DNA of 64,000 nucleotides, taken from Parolsenella catena (lineage in GTDB: Bacteria; Actinomycetota; Coriobacteriia; Coriobacteriales; Atopobiaceae). Location: positions 992,001-1,056,000 of the forward strand of contig NZ_AP019367.1 in the NCBI RefSeq assembly GCF_003966955.1, written 5' to 3'. The notes below the pieces were generated by a model that worked only from the letters and a program-made list of their open reading frames with translations, was not told where the DNA came from and made no database searches. Positions 51,902 through 62,181 of this stretch are shown in pieces. Each line of letters begins with the position of its first letter. The first letter of the stretch is position 1. A program made the translations under genes and the position numbers.

Positions 51902-52462
51902 CTAATGGCGGTGTCTGAGCATCCGCGCCCGTTGACGGTGGAGACGTGCCGGGGCGGAGCCAATCTCTATAACACGACCGGTCGCCGGCCAGGCGAGGTC
52001 CGGGGCGGCGGGCACGCACCTTGAGCGCGGCGGCCAAGGGCTAGGCTCGTCCTGCCCCGCCGCGCGGACGATGCGCACGAGCTCGTCCATGGTGGCGTCA
52101 AAGCGTCCCCTCTTGAGGCGGCACTCCCAAATGACCACGACCGTCCAGCCAGTGTTCGCAAGCTCCTCGCAATCCCGCTGGTCACGGGCGCGGTTTCGCT
52201 CGAACTTGGCCGTCCAGAACTCCACGTTCGTCTTTGGTGTGGAGAGGGCACAGTACGGGCAGCGATGCCAGAAGCAGCCGTTGACGAAGATCGCCACCTT
52301 GCGGCCTGGATAGCAGATGTCGGGCTTGCCGGGCGCGGCCTTCCAGTGGAGGCGATACCCGGGAAGGCCGGCAGCGCGCAGGGCGGCGCGCACCTTGAGC
52401 TCGGGCTTTGTGTTCTTTGACTTGTTCGCCTGCATCACGTGGCGCGTTGCCTCCGAGACCAT
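51902..52462 (-). CDS. vsr: Very short patch repair (Vsr) endonuclease
   Basis: A 186-residue Vsr protein. The core has NKSKNTKPELKVRAALRAAG, GKPDICYPGRKVAIFVNGCFWHRC with catalytic Asp and zinc-binding Cys/His, and VVIWECRLKRG. Vsr nicks T:G mismatches left by deamination of 5-methylcytosine. A C-terminal extension of about 40 residues (rich in Pro, Ala, Arg) is unusual. No intact cytosine methyltransferase is adjacent; only a stump remains at 59.1 kb. RBS GGGGAGGGG precedes the ATG, behind a small stem-loop. Confidence 0.92.
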   Translation of the reverse strand: MVSEATRHVMQANKSKNTKPELKVRAALRAAGLPGYRLHWKAAPGKPDICYPGRKVAIFVNGCFWHRCPYCALSTPKTNVEFWTAKFERNRARDQRDCEELANTGWTVVVIWECRLKRGRFDATMDELVRIVRAAGQDEPSPWPPRSRCVPAAPDLAWPATGRVIEIGSAPARLHRQRARMLRHRH

Positions 52463-52713
52463 GCCCCTCCCCTCGCGCGCGTTTCTTAACGCGAGAAAGG
52501 ATAGCCGATGCGGATGGAGGCGGCCCGGACGCCCTCAAACACTCAAGTAGCGCCTTGTCGACGGCTAAAACAGCTTCCCGCGGGAAGCATCTACTCAAAT
52601 CACATCGTTCGTCCAACGCAACCCCATCTCGATCGGTGACAGCGCAAGACTAACGATCGGCGACGATCAAAGGCTGAGGATCAGGGTCGATCCACAACCT
52701 CTACGATCTGACC

Positions 52714-55700
52714 CTAGCTTGTCAGATATCGATAGGTGTCCTTATCCACGGCGTGATCGAGCGTGAACGAGATGCGAAGTATGGGAGCCACCTTACCGCT
52801 GGAATCCGGCTTTTGCTCCTCGGTGATGTCATCGGCGGAGAACGAGAGCGTGCCCAGATAGTAATGGTCCTGGCCCTCGGAATCGTCCTTCTTAACGAAG
52901 AGATGAATCCGCTGCACAGACGCATCAAATGAGCTCAGCTTCTGATAGTCCTTGCTCTTGAGGCTTCTGTTGCTCTGCGAGAACCAGATGAAGCGAGAAC
53001 GCGACTCAAACTCATCCTCATACTTCACGCTATCCGAGACTTCGTCAGACTTCCGATAGGTAACGAAGATGGGCCAATCGTTTGTCTTGAACGAGTAGCC
53101 ATTGATAGTCCCGTGCTCGTCATTGTCCCAGCACAACAAGCGGCAGGCATCGGCTCGCGAGTAACGCTTGCCTCGACAAAGTCGCTGGTCTTGGTCATGG
53201 CCCACGGAATACTCTGACTTGTACAGGCCAAGCCCATACTCGATTACGTCGTTGAGCTGACGGACGAACTCACGGTCTTCAAGGGCAGCAACAAATCCAG
53301 GCGAGCGCCCGATGAAATCGCCATAGAGCGGTTCACAGGCAGGCTTAAGTTTGCTGCGCGTAGAGGCATTGAAGAACTCGAGCGAAAGAATCCGAACGGA
53401 ACTCCTCGCCTCGCGCTCGTATGTCTCGGCGGCGCAGACGTCCTGACCGCAAACCCTGTCAAAGGCTCGAAGGATCTCAACACATTCTGGGAGCGTAGCG
53501 TCTCCCCGCATGAGCTCCCGAAGTACGAGAAGCTCTGCAGCACGCTTTCCATCCGCAAGCTTCTCGGAAACAAATCGCAGGTATATGACCTGTTCCGGCG
53601 CGAATCGAATCGTATAGTCCTTCTCGTAACGCTCAAGAAGCGAGTGATAGCAACCAAAGTTGCTGTTCTCAAAGACAAGCCTGGGAGACACCTCGGCTAG
53701 CTGGGCAAAGTTGGCAAGCGTCGGGATGTGGCCCATCCTCATGCGCAGGTTACGATAGGCACGGCCAAGAGAAGCAACCGAGTTGAGATTAGCCTTGTTG
53801 ACGCTTCTCAGCACGCGCTCGCGCGAGATCTCATCAAATTGAATGACCGTGGGTCCCACGATGGTGTTGCCGCCATCGGCGACAAGTCGGCGAAGCTTCT
53901 CGCGCTCAAGCGAGCGATCTCCGTACAGAGCCACGGGGATGTTGTAGTTCGACTTGTAGTTGCCCACGAAGTCGATGACCGTCACGAACTCCTTTTGTTC
54001 GTCAATGCGCAGGCCGCGTCCGAGCTGCTGCACAAAGACGATCGCGGAATCCGTCGGGCGCGCGAGAATGACCTGGTTCACCGTGGGAATGTCCACGCCC
54101 TCATTGAAGATGTCAACGGTAACGATGAACTCAAGCGCATCGTCGCTGTCCTCGTCCCGCTCAAGGCGACTGATGGCGCGCTCGCGCTCCTCATCAGTGG
54201 ACGCACCCGACAGGCAGAGCGCCTTGCGCCCAAGGGCACAAAGCCGCTCGGCAACCGCTTGGGCCTCGTCGATGCGCGAGCAAAACACGAGGCACTTAAG
54301 ACGAGGACCCGAGAACCCATACTTGTCGGACTGTTCGGCAATCCTCTCGGCGAGCGCGTTGGGATCAGCGGCTACGTTGTCGCCCGTCTCGTCACCCGTT
54401 GTCACGCCAAAATAGTGAAACGGCGTCACGAGATGGTTCCCGATGGCGTCGTTGAGGCGAATCTCAAACGGCACGACATGGTTGAACAGGGCGAATACGT
54501 CAACGTTGTCGTTTCGCTCCGGCGTGGCGCTCATGCCGAGCAGAAACTATGGCTTGAAGTATTCAAGGATGCGCTGGTACCCAGCGGCGCCAGCCCTATG
54601 CACCTCGTCGACAACGATGTAGTCGAACTCATCGGGCGCGAACTGCGTATAATTGCCCGGTCGAGACAGCGTCTGCACAGTCGAGAACAGAGCCGTGGCA
54701 TCCGTATCACGGTGCCCACCCGTCAAAAGGCCATATGTGTAGCGACCGCCAAGAACGCGACGGAAGCTCTTGAGTGCAGAGGCCGCAATCCTCTCTCGAT
54801 GCACCACGAACAGCACACGACGAGGAGCTGGGTCAACTTGACGAACGTCAAGGGCGGCAAGATAGGTCTTGCCCGTACCCGTAGCAGAGATGACGAGCGC
54901 ACGGGGCTCCTCGTCACGACGGACCTCGCGAAGTGCACGAAGCCCCTGCTTCTGCATGGCATTAGGCTCGATGACATCTTCCGCGGTAGTTTCCGCGGCG
55001 TCAACGACCTTTGCCTTGGCTTCCCTTGCCTTCTTAAGCCTGTACTTCTCCGTGTAGGCGGCAAGGAACTCCTCCGTGAGCTCGTACGTCTCCGGGCTGT
55101 TCCAGATCTGCTCATAGGTTGCCTTGGCATCCTCGACAAGCGATCCCTGTTCCGTTGAGCAGAGCGCAACGTTCCACTCCATGTTGTTCTTGAGCGCATA
55201 CTGCGTGAGGTTCGAGCTACCCGTCACGAGGGTCGTGATGCCCTTTCGAATGAAGAAATAGCTCTTGACGTGGAGCCCCGCATGCTCGGAGTTGTAGACG
55301 CGCGTCTCTATGTTCTCGTAGTGCATGAGACGCTTGAACGCGCGCGGCTCGCTAAACGTAAGGTAGGTGCCCGTGATGATTCGACCTCGAACGCCACGAC
55401 GCTCGAGCTCGTCAAACGTCTGAAGAAGTAGCTGGATGCCACTCAGCTTCACGAAGGCGACAACGAACCAGAACTCATCTCCCTCACGAAGCGAACGGAG
55501 CTCGTCAAGCAGGCGAGACAATACAGAGACGCCCTCGTTCACGTTGTTGTAGACGAGCTCCGGCTTATATCCGCCACGAGATGGTATGTTCGAGTCCAGA
55601 AAGCCGGAGGATAGCGAGACGAGGAGCTCGCCGGTTTGCTCCGCAGCAGCTCCGCTCTTATCGGGAGCATAGTCTTCGATGCTATAAGAGACTCGCCAGG

Positions 55701-55740
55701 TATCACCGTGTAAGTCCTGGCTATACGCTGCTGCAGGCAA
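52714..55740 (-). pseudogene. PLD-nuclease/DEAD helicase/DUF3427 protein broken by an in-frame amber codon
   Basis: One frame from about 55740 to 52714 encodes a restriction-type helicase: an HKD-like nuclease domain (LHVKSYFF ... TGSSNLT), a helicase core (SATGTGKTYLAAL, DYIVVDEVHRAGA), helicase C (FNEGVDIPTVNQ, VQQLGRGLRID) and a C-terminal DUF3427 domain. At 54547-54549 a TAG follows ILEYFKP and the same frame resumes FLLGMSATPERND, where homologues have a Lys codon. A single base change explains it. The start is uncertain (a TTG at 55740 is a candidate). Unless suppressed, only truncated products can form. Confidence 0.88.
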
Positions 55741-56079
55741 ATCGCTCCGTTCGTTTTGGGATGCGCACCCAGGGTACGCCAACAAGACAATAAGTGCACA
55801 ATGTGAGGTGGCTTTGCCGGATAACCGCCACGATGTCGCGCTAGTAGAATCTCGGTAGCGAGGCCTACGGCGGGAGGAGCGGACGACAAGGACATCAGAA
55901 GGCCCCACGATCCTCCGGGAGACAGACCACTGTCGGGCCTGGCCACGATAAGGTCAAGAGCACGCTGCTCAGGACGGTGCAAGACAGCTCAAAAGCGAAA
56001 TAATGCTGCCGACTTCGACACCAATCGCAAGCTTGTGCGCGCTCGAAGAGAGATTGATCGACGCGACCGACCTGGGCCA

Positions 56080-56371
56080 GACCTCGATTCACCGGTTTTA
56101 GGGATCAATAGGGGCACCTGCTACCACCGCCGAGCTCGCCAGCTCCGCCCTCCGGCTGATCTGCGCGACGCTTCCACCGCACGGCCAGCTGGACGCCCAC
56201 TTCGACCACGGCCGCCACTATCGATAGCCAAGCCGGCCCTCCGCCTGCGAGCGCCACAGGCTGTTCGGAAGCATGCCACGCAAGAGTCATAGACTCGGCA
56301 ACGCGAAAACCGAGGGCTTCGCCAGCCTGCTAGAGAACGAGATCTTCTGGAGTGGGGGCTGTCTGGGATGA
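56080..56371 (+). mobile_element. IS3-family transposase remnant
   Basis: A degraded OrfB. In one frame (56192-56371) DAHFDHGRHYR, a stop codon, then CERHRLFGSMPRKSHRLGNAKTEGFASLLENEIFW match the second Asp (HSDQGWHYR) and Glu (DNA ... EGFF ... LKNEFF) regions of IS3/IS150 transposases. Upstream, VLGINRGTCYHRRAR at about 56090-56140 resembles the OrfB N terminus in another frame. The middle is missing. No terminal inverted repeats can be identified. The remainder of 55741-56547 has no gene I can support. Confidence 0.7.
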
Positions 56372-56547
56372 TAGCCGATGCCTCCATCGTTGAGCCCGAA
56401 GCCCGAATGGGATGGCACCGCTCAAGGTTGACCAGTATACCGTTGGGCTGGAGGGCAGGGATACCACAAGAAAATACGTCCGCTCGGTCAAGCCGGTCGA
56501 GCAACCACCCGCCATAATCTCACTCGCTCATGTCCGCTCAACCCTCC

Positions 56548-58410
56548 CTACTCCAGCGATGCCGGCGTTCCTTTCGCTTGATTGAGCGCGGATAACTCGT
56601 CGTGTCCGAGCTTGAACACGTCGTCATTCCACACACGCACAACGCCCTTCTCGAAAAGGTATTGGAGCGATCGCATGATGCGTGACAGCTCGTACATTTT
56701 CGTGTCAAGTACGACCTCTGGCACCCTTGCTATCGCCCGGTCTTCCGTCGAGCCGGCGAGCAACGGCAACTTCCCGTCCTCGATGGCGCGTGTGCAACAT
56801 TCCTCATAAGGCGTACCCTCCAGCATCGCTGGAATGTTGTCGTAGACGACTTTGTCAATCATGCTAAACGCAACGTAAGGTGCCACTGTCCCATCGAACG
56901 GGTTCAGGTAAACGTGGTGATAGAAGTCAACGTCGACGACGCATCCATGGATCGTTCCCGCCCCTCCGATGATGCGCACTTCATGGGCGACATCGGCGAG
57001 CGCGTGTCGATACGGTGCGAACGCCCACTCGACGCGTCGCCTGTACTCACCAAGCCGATCGTAATAATACGCAATGTCATGCTGCGGCACGCGCTTCCGC
57101 CCTCCCATAAGCCAGCGCGGACCCTTCGGTGTGTCAACGAAGAACATGTAAACACCGTCGCGTTTGAGCACAGTTATCGCAGGTTCCTCGGAGATCGAAC
57201 TACCTGGTCTAATGGAGATGCCGCGGCCGAAGTTGAAGTCGAGGTACTGCTCACCCGTGACCTCGTAGATTCCGTCACCCCAGTCCTCGAACGGGTCATA
57301 TGCACACCGGCGCGTGAACGATTTGAAACGCCATGGTCCTGCCATGTAGCCAACCTGGTTGTCCGCGATTATGGCAGCGCCGCCCTTTTCAAGCGAAATC
57401 TCGTTTATGTGCGTGTGTCCGCTCAAATACACCCAACCCGGGTTCGGCTGGCCATCGGACCAGCAGCGCATAGGGGTGTGCGTCGCCACGATGACGGGCA
57501 GGTCGCCTGCGCACCGTACGAGCTTGTCATGCAGCGCCCGAAAACGCATCGACTGCTCAGCGTCTTGCTCGGGCGTCACGTTGAGCACCATTCTCCCGTG
57601 AGGTCCCATAGTGGAACCGTACGCACCGGCCGCCGCCCCACGCACGTGGTCGAGACCTGTGAAGCCCATACCGCCGAGAAGCGAGAACGTCGAGCGCTCT
57701 ACGCACTTCCGAAGCTCGCCCTCATCCATAGCGAGAATCTTCTCTTCATCGAGACAACGCACCCAACGACCCACATCGTCAACGATGAGCTCATTCTGGA
57801 GCACGGCAATCGTGGAGTTGAGTAATCCCAACGGATTCATGAGTGGCCCGAACGGGCTCTCCTCGTGCGGCGCGACCCCTTTTTTGCGAGACTTGTAACT
57901 TCCTTTACGCTGTAATTCCGCTGATTCGTGCAAGCGGCGTCGCCGTTCGTATGGATCGAATGCGCGTCTCGCCACCGTCACAGACTCGCCGTCAAACGGC
58001 CCGCCTCCCCACAGCTCATGGTTGCCCGACACGGCAAAGACGCGCCAGTCCACGCGCACGGGCGACTCAATCCACGGATTCCGCCCGGAAAAGGGTCGTG
58101 CGCCTGCAGAGGTCATCGAACAGACCAGCTCGTCGTAGAACAGCTCCGCGAGGTCAGAATCATCGGCGATGTCGCCCAGTAGGATGATAGCGCCGCCGCT
58201 CGAAGTCAGAGACTCGACGAGCTCGTCGGTCTTGGCACGAACGAGGGCCCGCGCCTCGTCAGGGCCCTTCCCGTTGAGGTCGAGTTGATGCTCGATGTGC
58301 AGATCGGAGATATAGTAGATAGGTTGCACGCCCGTCTCGTCGGGCCTCGCAAGCTCGTGGACGACTGCGAGGTCGGCGCTCAGCTCACCCCGTTCGACGA
58401 TTTCGTCCAT
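56548..58410 (-). CDS. Stand-alone metallophosphoesterase, 620 residues, unknown C-terminal domain
   Basis: An intact gene in an otherwise decayed island. Residues 30-340 are a calcineurin-like phosphoesterase with all ligands: ISDLHIEH (36-38), LLGDIADDSD (80), SGNHELWGG (130-131), ATHTPMRCW and LSGHTHINEIS. The C-terminal 280 residues have no motif I recognise, but include HGCVVDVDFYHHVYLNPFDG, a run that looks strongly conserved. No signal peptide or membrane helix. It has weaker GC bias than neighbours and lies between an IS remnant and a ParA remnant. A role in defence or nucleic-acid processing is inference. Confidence 0.8.
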   Translation of the reverse strand: MDEIVERGELSADLAVVHELARPDETGVQPIYYISDLHIEHQLDLNGKGPDEARALVRAKTDELVESLTSSGGAIILLGDIADDSDLAELFYDELVCSMTSAGARPFSGRNPWIESPVRVDWRVFAVSGNHELWGGGPFDGESVTVARRAFDPYERRRRLHESAELQRKGSYKSRKKGVAPHEESPFGPLMNPLGLLNSTIAVLQNELIVDDVGRWVRCLDEEKILAMDEGELRKCVERSTFSLLGGMGFTGLDHVRGAAAGAYGSTMGPHGRMVLNVTPEQDAEQSMRFRALHDKLVRCAGDLPVIVATHTPMRCWSDGQPNPGWVYLSGHTHINEISLEKGGAAIIADNQVGYMAGPWRFKSFTRRCAYDPFEDWGDGIYEVTGEQYLDFNFGRGISIRPGSSISEEPAITVLKRDGVYMFFVDTPKGPRWLMGGRKRVPQHDIAYYYDRLGEYRRRVEWAFAPYRHALADVAHEVRIIGGAGTIHGCVVDVDFYHHVYLNPFDGTVAPYVAFSMIDKVVYDNIPAMLEGTPYEECCTRAIEDGKLPLLAGSTEDRAIARVPEVVLDTKMYELSRIMRSLQYLFEKGVVRVWNDDVFKLGHDELSALNQAKGTPASLE

Positions 58411-58445
58411 ACGCCGTGCCCCCTCTTCCGATTACGTTTGCAATC

Positions 58446-59072
58446 CTAGCGCTCGGTCATCTGTCGCAACAGCTCAGCCATGCACACGTTCACGCCTTTC
58501 GCCCAATGGCACGGCTTCGCCTTACCCTCGATATCCTGATGGGCACATGCCATGCCCCCCAACAACCTAGGCCGTCTCGGATCTCGGCGTGAACGTTACG
58601 AAACTCTTCTCGCGACGTCGTGCAATCGACGCCAGCGCCAACTGAGGCAGCCCGAAAATATTCCAGCCGCGAACGCTCGTACCCTCCACGTCTCAGCGGC
58701 GCTCGTCTCGAGGAATCGCATGCATGCCGCTCGCGATCACAACCCAACGACGTCGGGCGTCAGTTCCTCAACGATACCAAGTGTGCGCTCTGTCGACCCC
58801 ACGCCGTTCGCACTCGAACGCGTGGGCATGACTGCGGCATCGGAATCGGCGAGCGCAATCCTCAGCGGCTCAACGATCGCCCCGGGCGTATTAACAATGA
58901 CGACTTAGGCCGACTCGTCGTCAGCCTTGCCGCTCGTGCCGTGCGGACCGCCGCCCTGGCCATCGAGATCGACGGATACGAACGGAATTCCCTCTCGCTC
59001 GCACCAGTACGTGAGTTTATCGACAATGAACGTCTTGCAGACACCGTTCTCTTTGATCACCACAGACCTACA
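58446..59072 (-). pseudogene. ParA-like partition ATPase remnant
   Basis: Minus-strand frames read VVIKENGVCKTFIVDKLTYW, GIPFVSVDLDGQGGGPHGTS, a stop, then VVIVNTPGAIVEPLRIALADSDAAVMPTRSSANGVGSTERTLGIVEE. These align with the Walker A (KGGVGKT, degraded here), VDLDPQG, and D-TPG ... ADLVVVPTRP blocks of ParA/VirC1 ATPases. The C-terminal third is frameshifted; MAELLRQMTER at 58446 may be its end. ParA genes usually come with plasmids or integrative elements. It abuts the methyltransferase stump. Confidence 0.65.
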
Positions 59073-59365
59073 CCTACTCCGAGGGGCAGATGGCCTTCCC
59101 GGACGCCACCGACAGGCCCTCGCGCACGATCCTCACCGGCGAGGGCGGGCGCGGCGCGAGCCGCTTCAAGCACGTGATCGAGTGCGCCGATGGCCGCTAC
59201 CGCAGGCTCGTCCCCGACGAGCTCGACCAGCTCCAGGGGTTTCCGAGGGGTTGGACCGACACGGGGATGAGCGACGGCAACCGCGCGTTCTGCATGGGCA
59301 ACGCACTCGTCGTCGGGATACCGCACCGGATAGGCAAGGCGATCTGCGAGATTCAGCAAGACTAA
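59064..59365 (+). pseudogene. C-terminal fragment of a cytosine-5 DNA methyltransferase
   Basis: The frame YSEGQMAFPDATDRPSRTILTGEGG ... RFKHVIE ... RYRRLVPDELDQLQGFPRGWTD, ending GNALVVGIPHRIGKAICEIQQD, matches motifs VIII-X of C5-methyltransferases. All N-terminal motifs (SAM site, catalytic PCQ, ENV) are missing, replaced by the ParA remnant on the other strand. It is probably the lost partner of vsr. Confidence 0.8.
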
Positions 59366-59520
59366 TCAACGAAGCATCATTTATATGAGGCGGCTTACCG
59401 AATCGCAGGCAAGCCGCCTCAATCGATTGTGGGTGGCCAAATTCGCGAAAAGCGCAGCGCCCGCGGGCAGTCGATGCGCCAAGATAGAAGGCGCAACGAC
59501 GCGCCCACCGAAAGGCCCCC

Positions 59521-61533
59521 ATGTCATCGTTCGAGATCATCCTGCTGCTCATAGGCTGCCTGCTGGCCTCCAGCGTGTTCAGTCAGGTGCTGCCGCGCGT
59601 CTCGCTGCCGCTCGTGCAGATCGCGCTCGGCGCGGTCGTGGGGCTGTTCGTCACGGCTGACCCCACGCAGGTCTTCCGCGACCCGGAGCTCTTTCTCGTC
59701 CTGTTCATCGCACCGCTTCTGTTCGAGGAGAGCCGCCACGCGGACAAGCAGGCGCTTCTTCGATTCTGGGCGCCCGTCGCCTCGCTGGCCGTTGGCCTGG
59801 TCATCGTGACGACGCTCACCTGCGGCGCCGCCCTTCACCTCGCCGACCCCAACATCCCGCTCGCCGCGGCGTTTGCCCTGGGAGCGGCGCTTGGCCCCAC
59901 GGACGCGGCCGCCGTGGCCGCCATGGGCGCAGACGTCACGCTCACGCGCCGCCAGAAGTCGCTGCTCTCGGGCGAGGCACTGTTCAACGACGCGTCGGGC
60001 GTCGTGTGCTTCGAGTTTGCCGTGGTGGCCGCAACCACGGGCGAGTTCTCCGCCGGCCACGCCGCGGCAACGTTTGCGGCCGACTTCTTTGGTGGCATCG
60101 CCGTGGGCCTCGTGCTGGGCGCCCTCATCGCACTTGTGGTGCGCAAGGTGCGCGACCTTGGCCTGGAGACGCCCACCGAGCACGTGCTCTTTGAGGTTCT
60201 CACGCCGTTCGTGACCTTCCTCGCCGCCGAGGAGCTGGGCGTGAGCGGCATTCTCGCCGTCGTGTCCGCGGGGCTGCTCATGCGCCTGAGCCCACGCGGG
60301 CTCACGGTAGAGGCGTCGCGCCACGCGCTTGCCAGCGAGAGCGTCTGGGAGCTGCTCACGTTTGCCATCAACGGCACGCTGTTCGTGCTTCTTGGTATGA
60401 AGCTGCCCGCAACGCTGGGCCCCATCCTGCGCGTGTCCCAGGGCACGGACGCCGCGGTCGTGTGCGGCCTGGTGGTTCTCGCCACGGCGATCGTGGTGGG
60501 GATTCGCCTTGCATGGGTTCTCGCACTCGAGAAGATCCACCGCGCGCGCCACGCGCACGAGTATGCGGGCACGGGCACAGCGGCGCTCGTGCGCAGCGCG
60601 ACCGTGACGTGCCTGAGCGGGCCCAAGGGGGCGGTGACCCTCTCAATCATGCTCACGCTCCCCTACCTCACGGCCGACGGCACCACGTTTCCCCAGCGCA
60701 GCCTTCTCATCTTTGTGGCATCTGGCGTGATCTTGCTCACGCTGCTGCTTGCCAACTTCATCGTGCCCGTGCTGGCCCCCGCCGAGGACACCACCGAGGC
60801 AGACGCCGCGCTCGCCCGGGCCCGTGCGCAGATCCTGCGCGCCGTCATCGACGAGCTCGCCGAGCGTGCCACGCCCGAGACGCGCGCCGCAACGCGCCTT
60901 GCCATCCGCTCCTATCGCGAGCGCCTCGACAGCGTGCTCGAGGTCGAGGCCTCCGCAGAGACGGTGCGAGACCTCCGTGTGCGCGTCATTGACGAGCAGA
61001 TTGCGTTCGTGAGCCGTCAGGCGGCCGAGGGCCGTGCGGATGCGGAGCTGGCCGAGCGCTACGCGGCCGCGCTCGAGCAGTTGCGCGGTGCCTACGAGCT
61101 GCACCACGGCGTGAGCGGTGGCCGGGCGAGGCGCCGGGCCCACGTGATGCGCATCTCCCAGGCGCTGCGCGGGCAGGCCAGCGAGGAGCAGCGCCACGAG
61201 CTCGCCGAGCTCCACAGGGCCGCCGAGAAGCATGCCGTGGACGCGCTCACGGCCATGAGCGGCGAGCTCACGAACGAAGAGCGCCGCGCCGCCCGCATGA
61301 TCGCCGGCGAGCACCGCGCGCACCTCGCGATGTGCCTCTCAGGAGGATATGGCGAGGGTGCCCGCCTCAGGCAGCGTGTCCGCGAGCAGGCGCGTGACAT
61401 CGAGGCCGAGGGCCTTGGCCTTGAGCTTGAGCAGATCCGTCGCCTGCACGACGCCGGGCACCTCAGCACCCGCGCGGCTCGCGAGCTGCGCGAGGAGATC
61501 TACCTGCTGCAGATGGGCCTCGACGCGCGGTGA
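59521..61533 (+). CDS. CPA1-family Na+/H+ antiporter
   Basis: A 670-residue protein with about 12 helices (residues 1-420) and a cytosolic helical tail of 250 residues rich in Arg/Glu. The core motifs are ALGPTDAAAVAAMG and SGEALFNDASGVVCFEF, the ND pair of electroneutral CPA1 exchangers such as NhaP/YjcE. It is probably involved in pH and sodium homeostasis. RBS AAAGG lies upstream. It is the first intact core gene after the decayed island. Confidence 0.9.
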   Translation: MSSFEIILLLIGCLLASSVFSQVLPRVSLPLVQIALGAVVGLFVTADPTQVFRDPELFLVLFIAPLLFEESRHADKQALLRFWAPVASLAVGLVIVTTLTCGAALHLADPNIPLAAAFALGAALGPTDAAAVAAMGADVTLTRRQKSLLSGEALFNDASGVVCFEFAVVAATTGEFSAGHAAATFAADFFGGIAVGLVLGALIALVVRKVRDLGLETPTEHVLFEVLTPFVTFLAAEELGVSGILAVVSAGLLMRLSPRGLTVEASRHALASESVWELLTFAINGTLFVLLGMKLPATLGPILRVSQGTDAAVVCGLVVLATAIVVGIRLAWVLALEKIHRARHAHEYAGTGTAALVRSATVTCLSGPKGAVTLSIMLTLPYLTADGTTFPQRSLLIFVASGVILLTLLLANFIVPVLAPAEDTTEADAALARARAQILRAVIDELAERATPETRAATRLAIRSYRERLDSVLEVEASAETVRDLRVRVIDEQIAFVSRQAAEGRADAELAERYAAALEQLRGAYELHHGVSGGRARRRAHVMRISQALRGQASEEQRHELAELHRAAEKHAVDALTAMSGELTNEERRAARMIAGEHRAHLAMCLSGGYGEGARLRQRVREQARDIEAEGLGLELEQIRRLHDAGHLSTRAARELREEIYLLQMGLDAR

Positions 61534-61733
61534 CGGCCGGCGGGGCGATCGGGAGGGGCGGCTAGATGCGGCGGGCTGCCGTTCAGGATGACGACGTTCA
61601 TGCCTCTCCCCTCGCTCGTGTTGCGTGGCGGCGGCTCCCCGGCCGCGCGTCACCCGTGTTTGTACCCCGCCGCGAGTGCCTCCCGTTGGGTAGAATCACG
61701 CTCGTTGGCACCGCGAGACAAGCGAGGCAAGGA

Positions 61734-62153
61734 ATGAGCGACAAGAACCTGCATGTGGCGGCCGCGATCATCGTGCGAGACGGAGCCGTGCTCGCCGCGC
61801 AGCGAAGCCACGGCATGAAGGACGGCTGGGAGCTGCCCGGCGGCAAGCTCGAGCCCGGCGAGACGTCCGAGGACGCATGCCGCCGCGAGATTCGCGAGGA
61901 GCTGGGCCTTGAGCTGGGCGTCCTGTGGCCGTTCACTACGGTACGCCACAGCTACCCCGAGTTCGGCATCGAGATGGACGTCTTCTGCGCGCCGGTCGCA
62001 AGCGACGCCGAGCCCCAGATGCTCGACCACGAGGCGCTGCGCTGGCTTGGCCGAGACGAGCTGCTGTCCGTGGACTGGCTGCCTGCAGACCTCGAGGTGG
62101 TGCGCTCGCTGGGCCTTGCCTGGAGTGACGTGTTCGACAGCATGCACATGTAG
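61734..62153 (+). CDS. Nudix hydrolase, MutT-like
   Basis: A 139-residue Nudix protein. The Nudix box is GGKLEPGETSEDACRREIREELGLE, complete. The rest (VAAAIIVRDGAVLAAQRSHGMKDGWELPG ... DHEALRWLGRDELLSVDWLPAD) is the MutT/8-oxo-dGTP diphosphatase pattern, which removes oxidised nucleotides. The ATG at 61734 is chosen by homology; AAGGA is close to it and GAGG further up. A TAGAAT -10 box lies at 61691-61696. Confidence 0.85.
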   Translation: MSDKNLHVAAAIIVRDGAVLAAQRSHGMKDGWELPGGKLEPGETSEDACRREIREELGLELGVLWPFTTVRHSYPEFGIEMDVFCAPVASDAEPQMLDHEALRWLGRDELLSVDWLPADLEVVRSLGLAWSDVFDSMHM

Positions 62154-62181
62154 CGGGCACTGGGCCCGCGCGGGGTGCCGC

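Noticed and set aside
54535-54560. Pyrrolysine or selenocysteine-like read-through of the amber codon
   Set aside because: No pyl genes are seen here, and the island around it is decaying, so a nonsense mutation is simpler.
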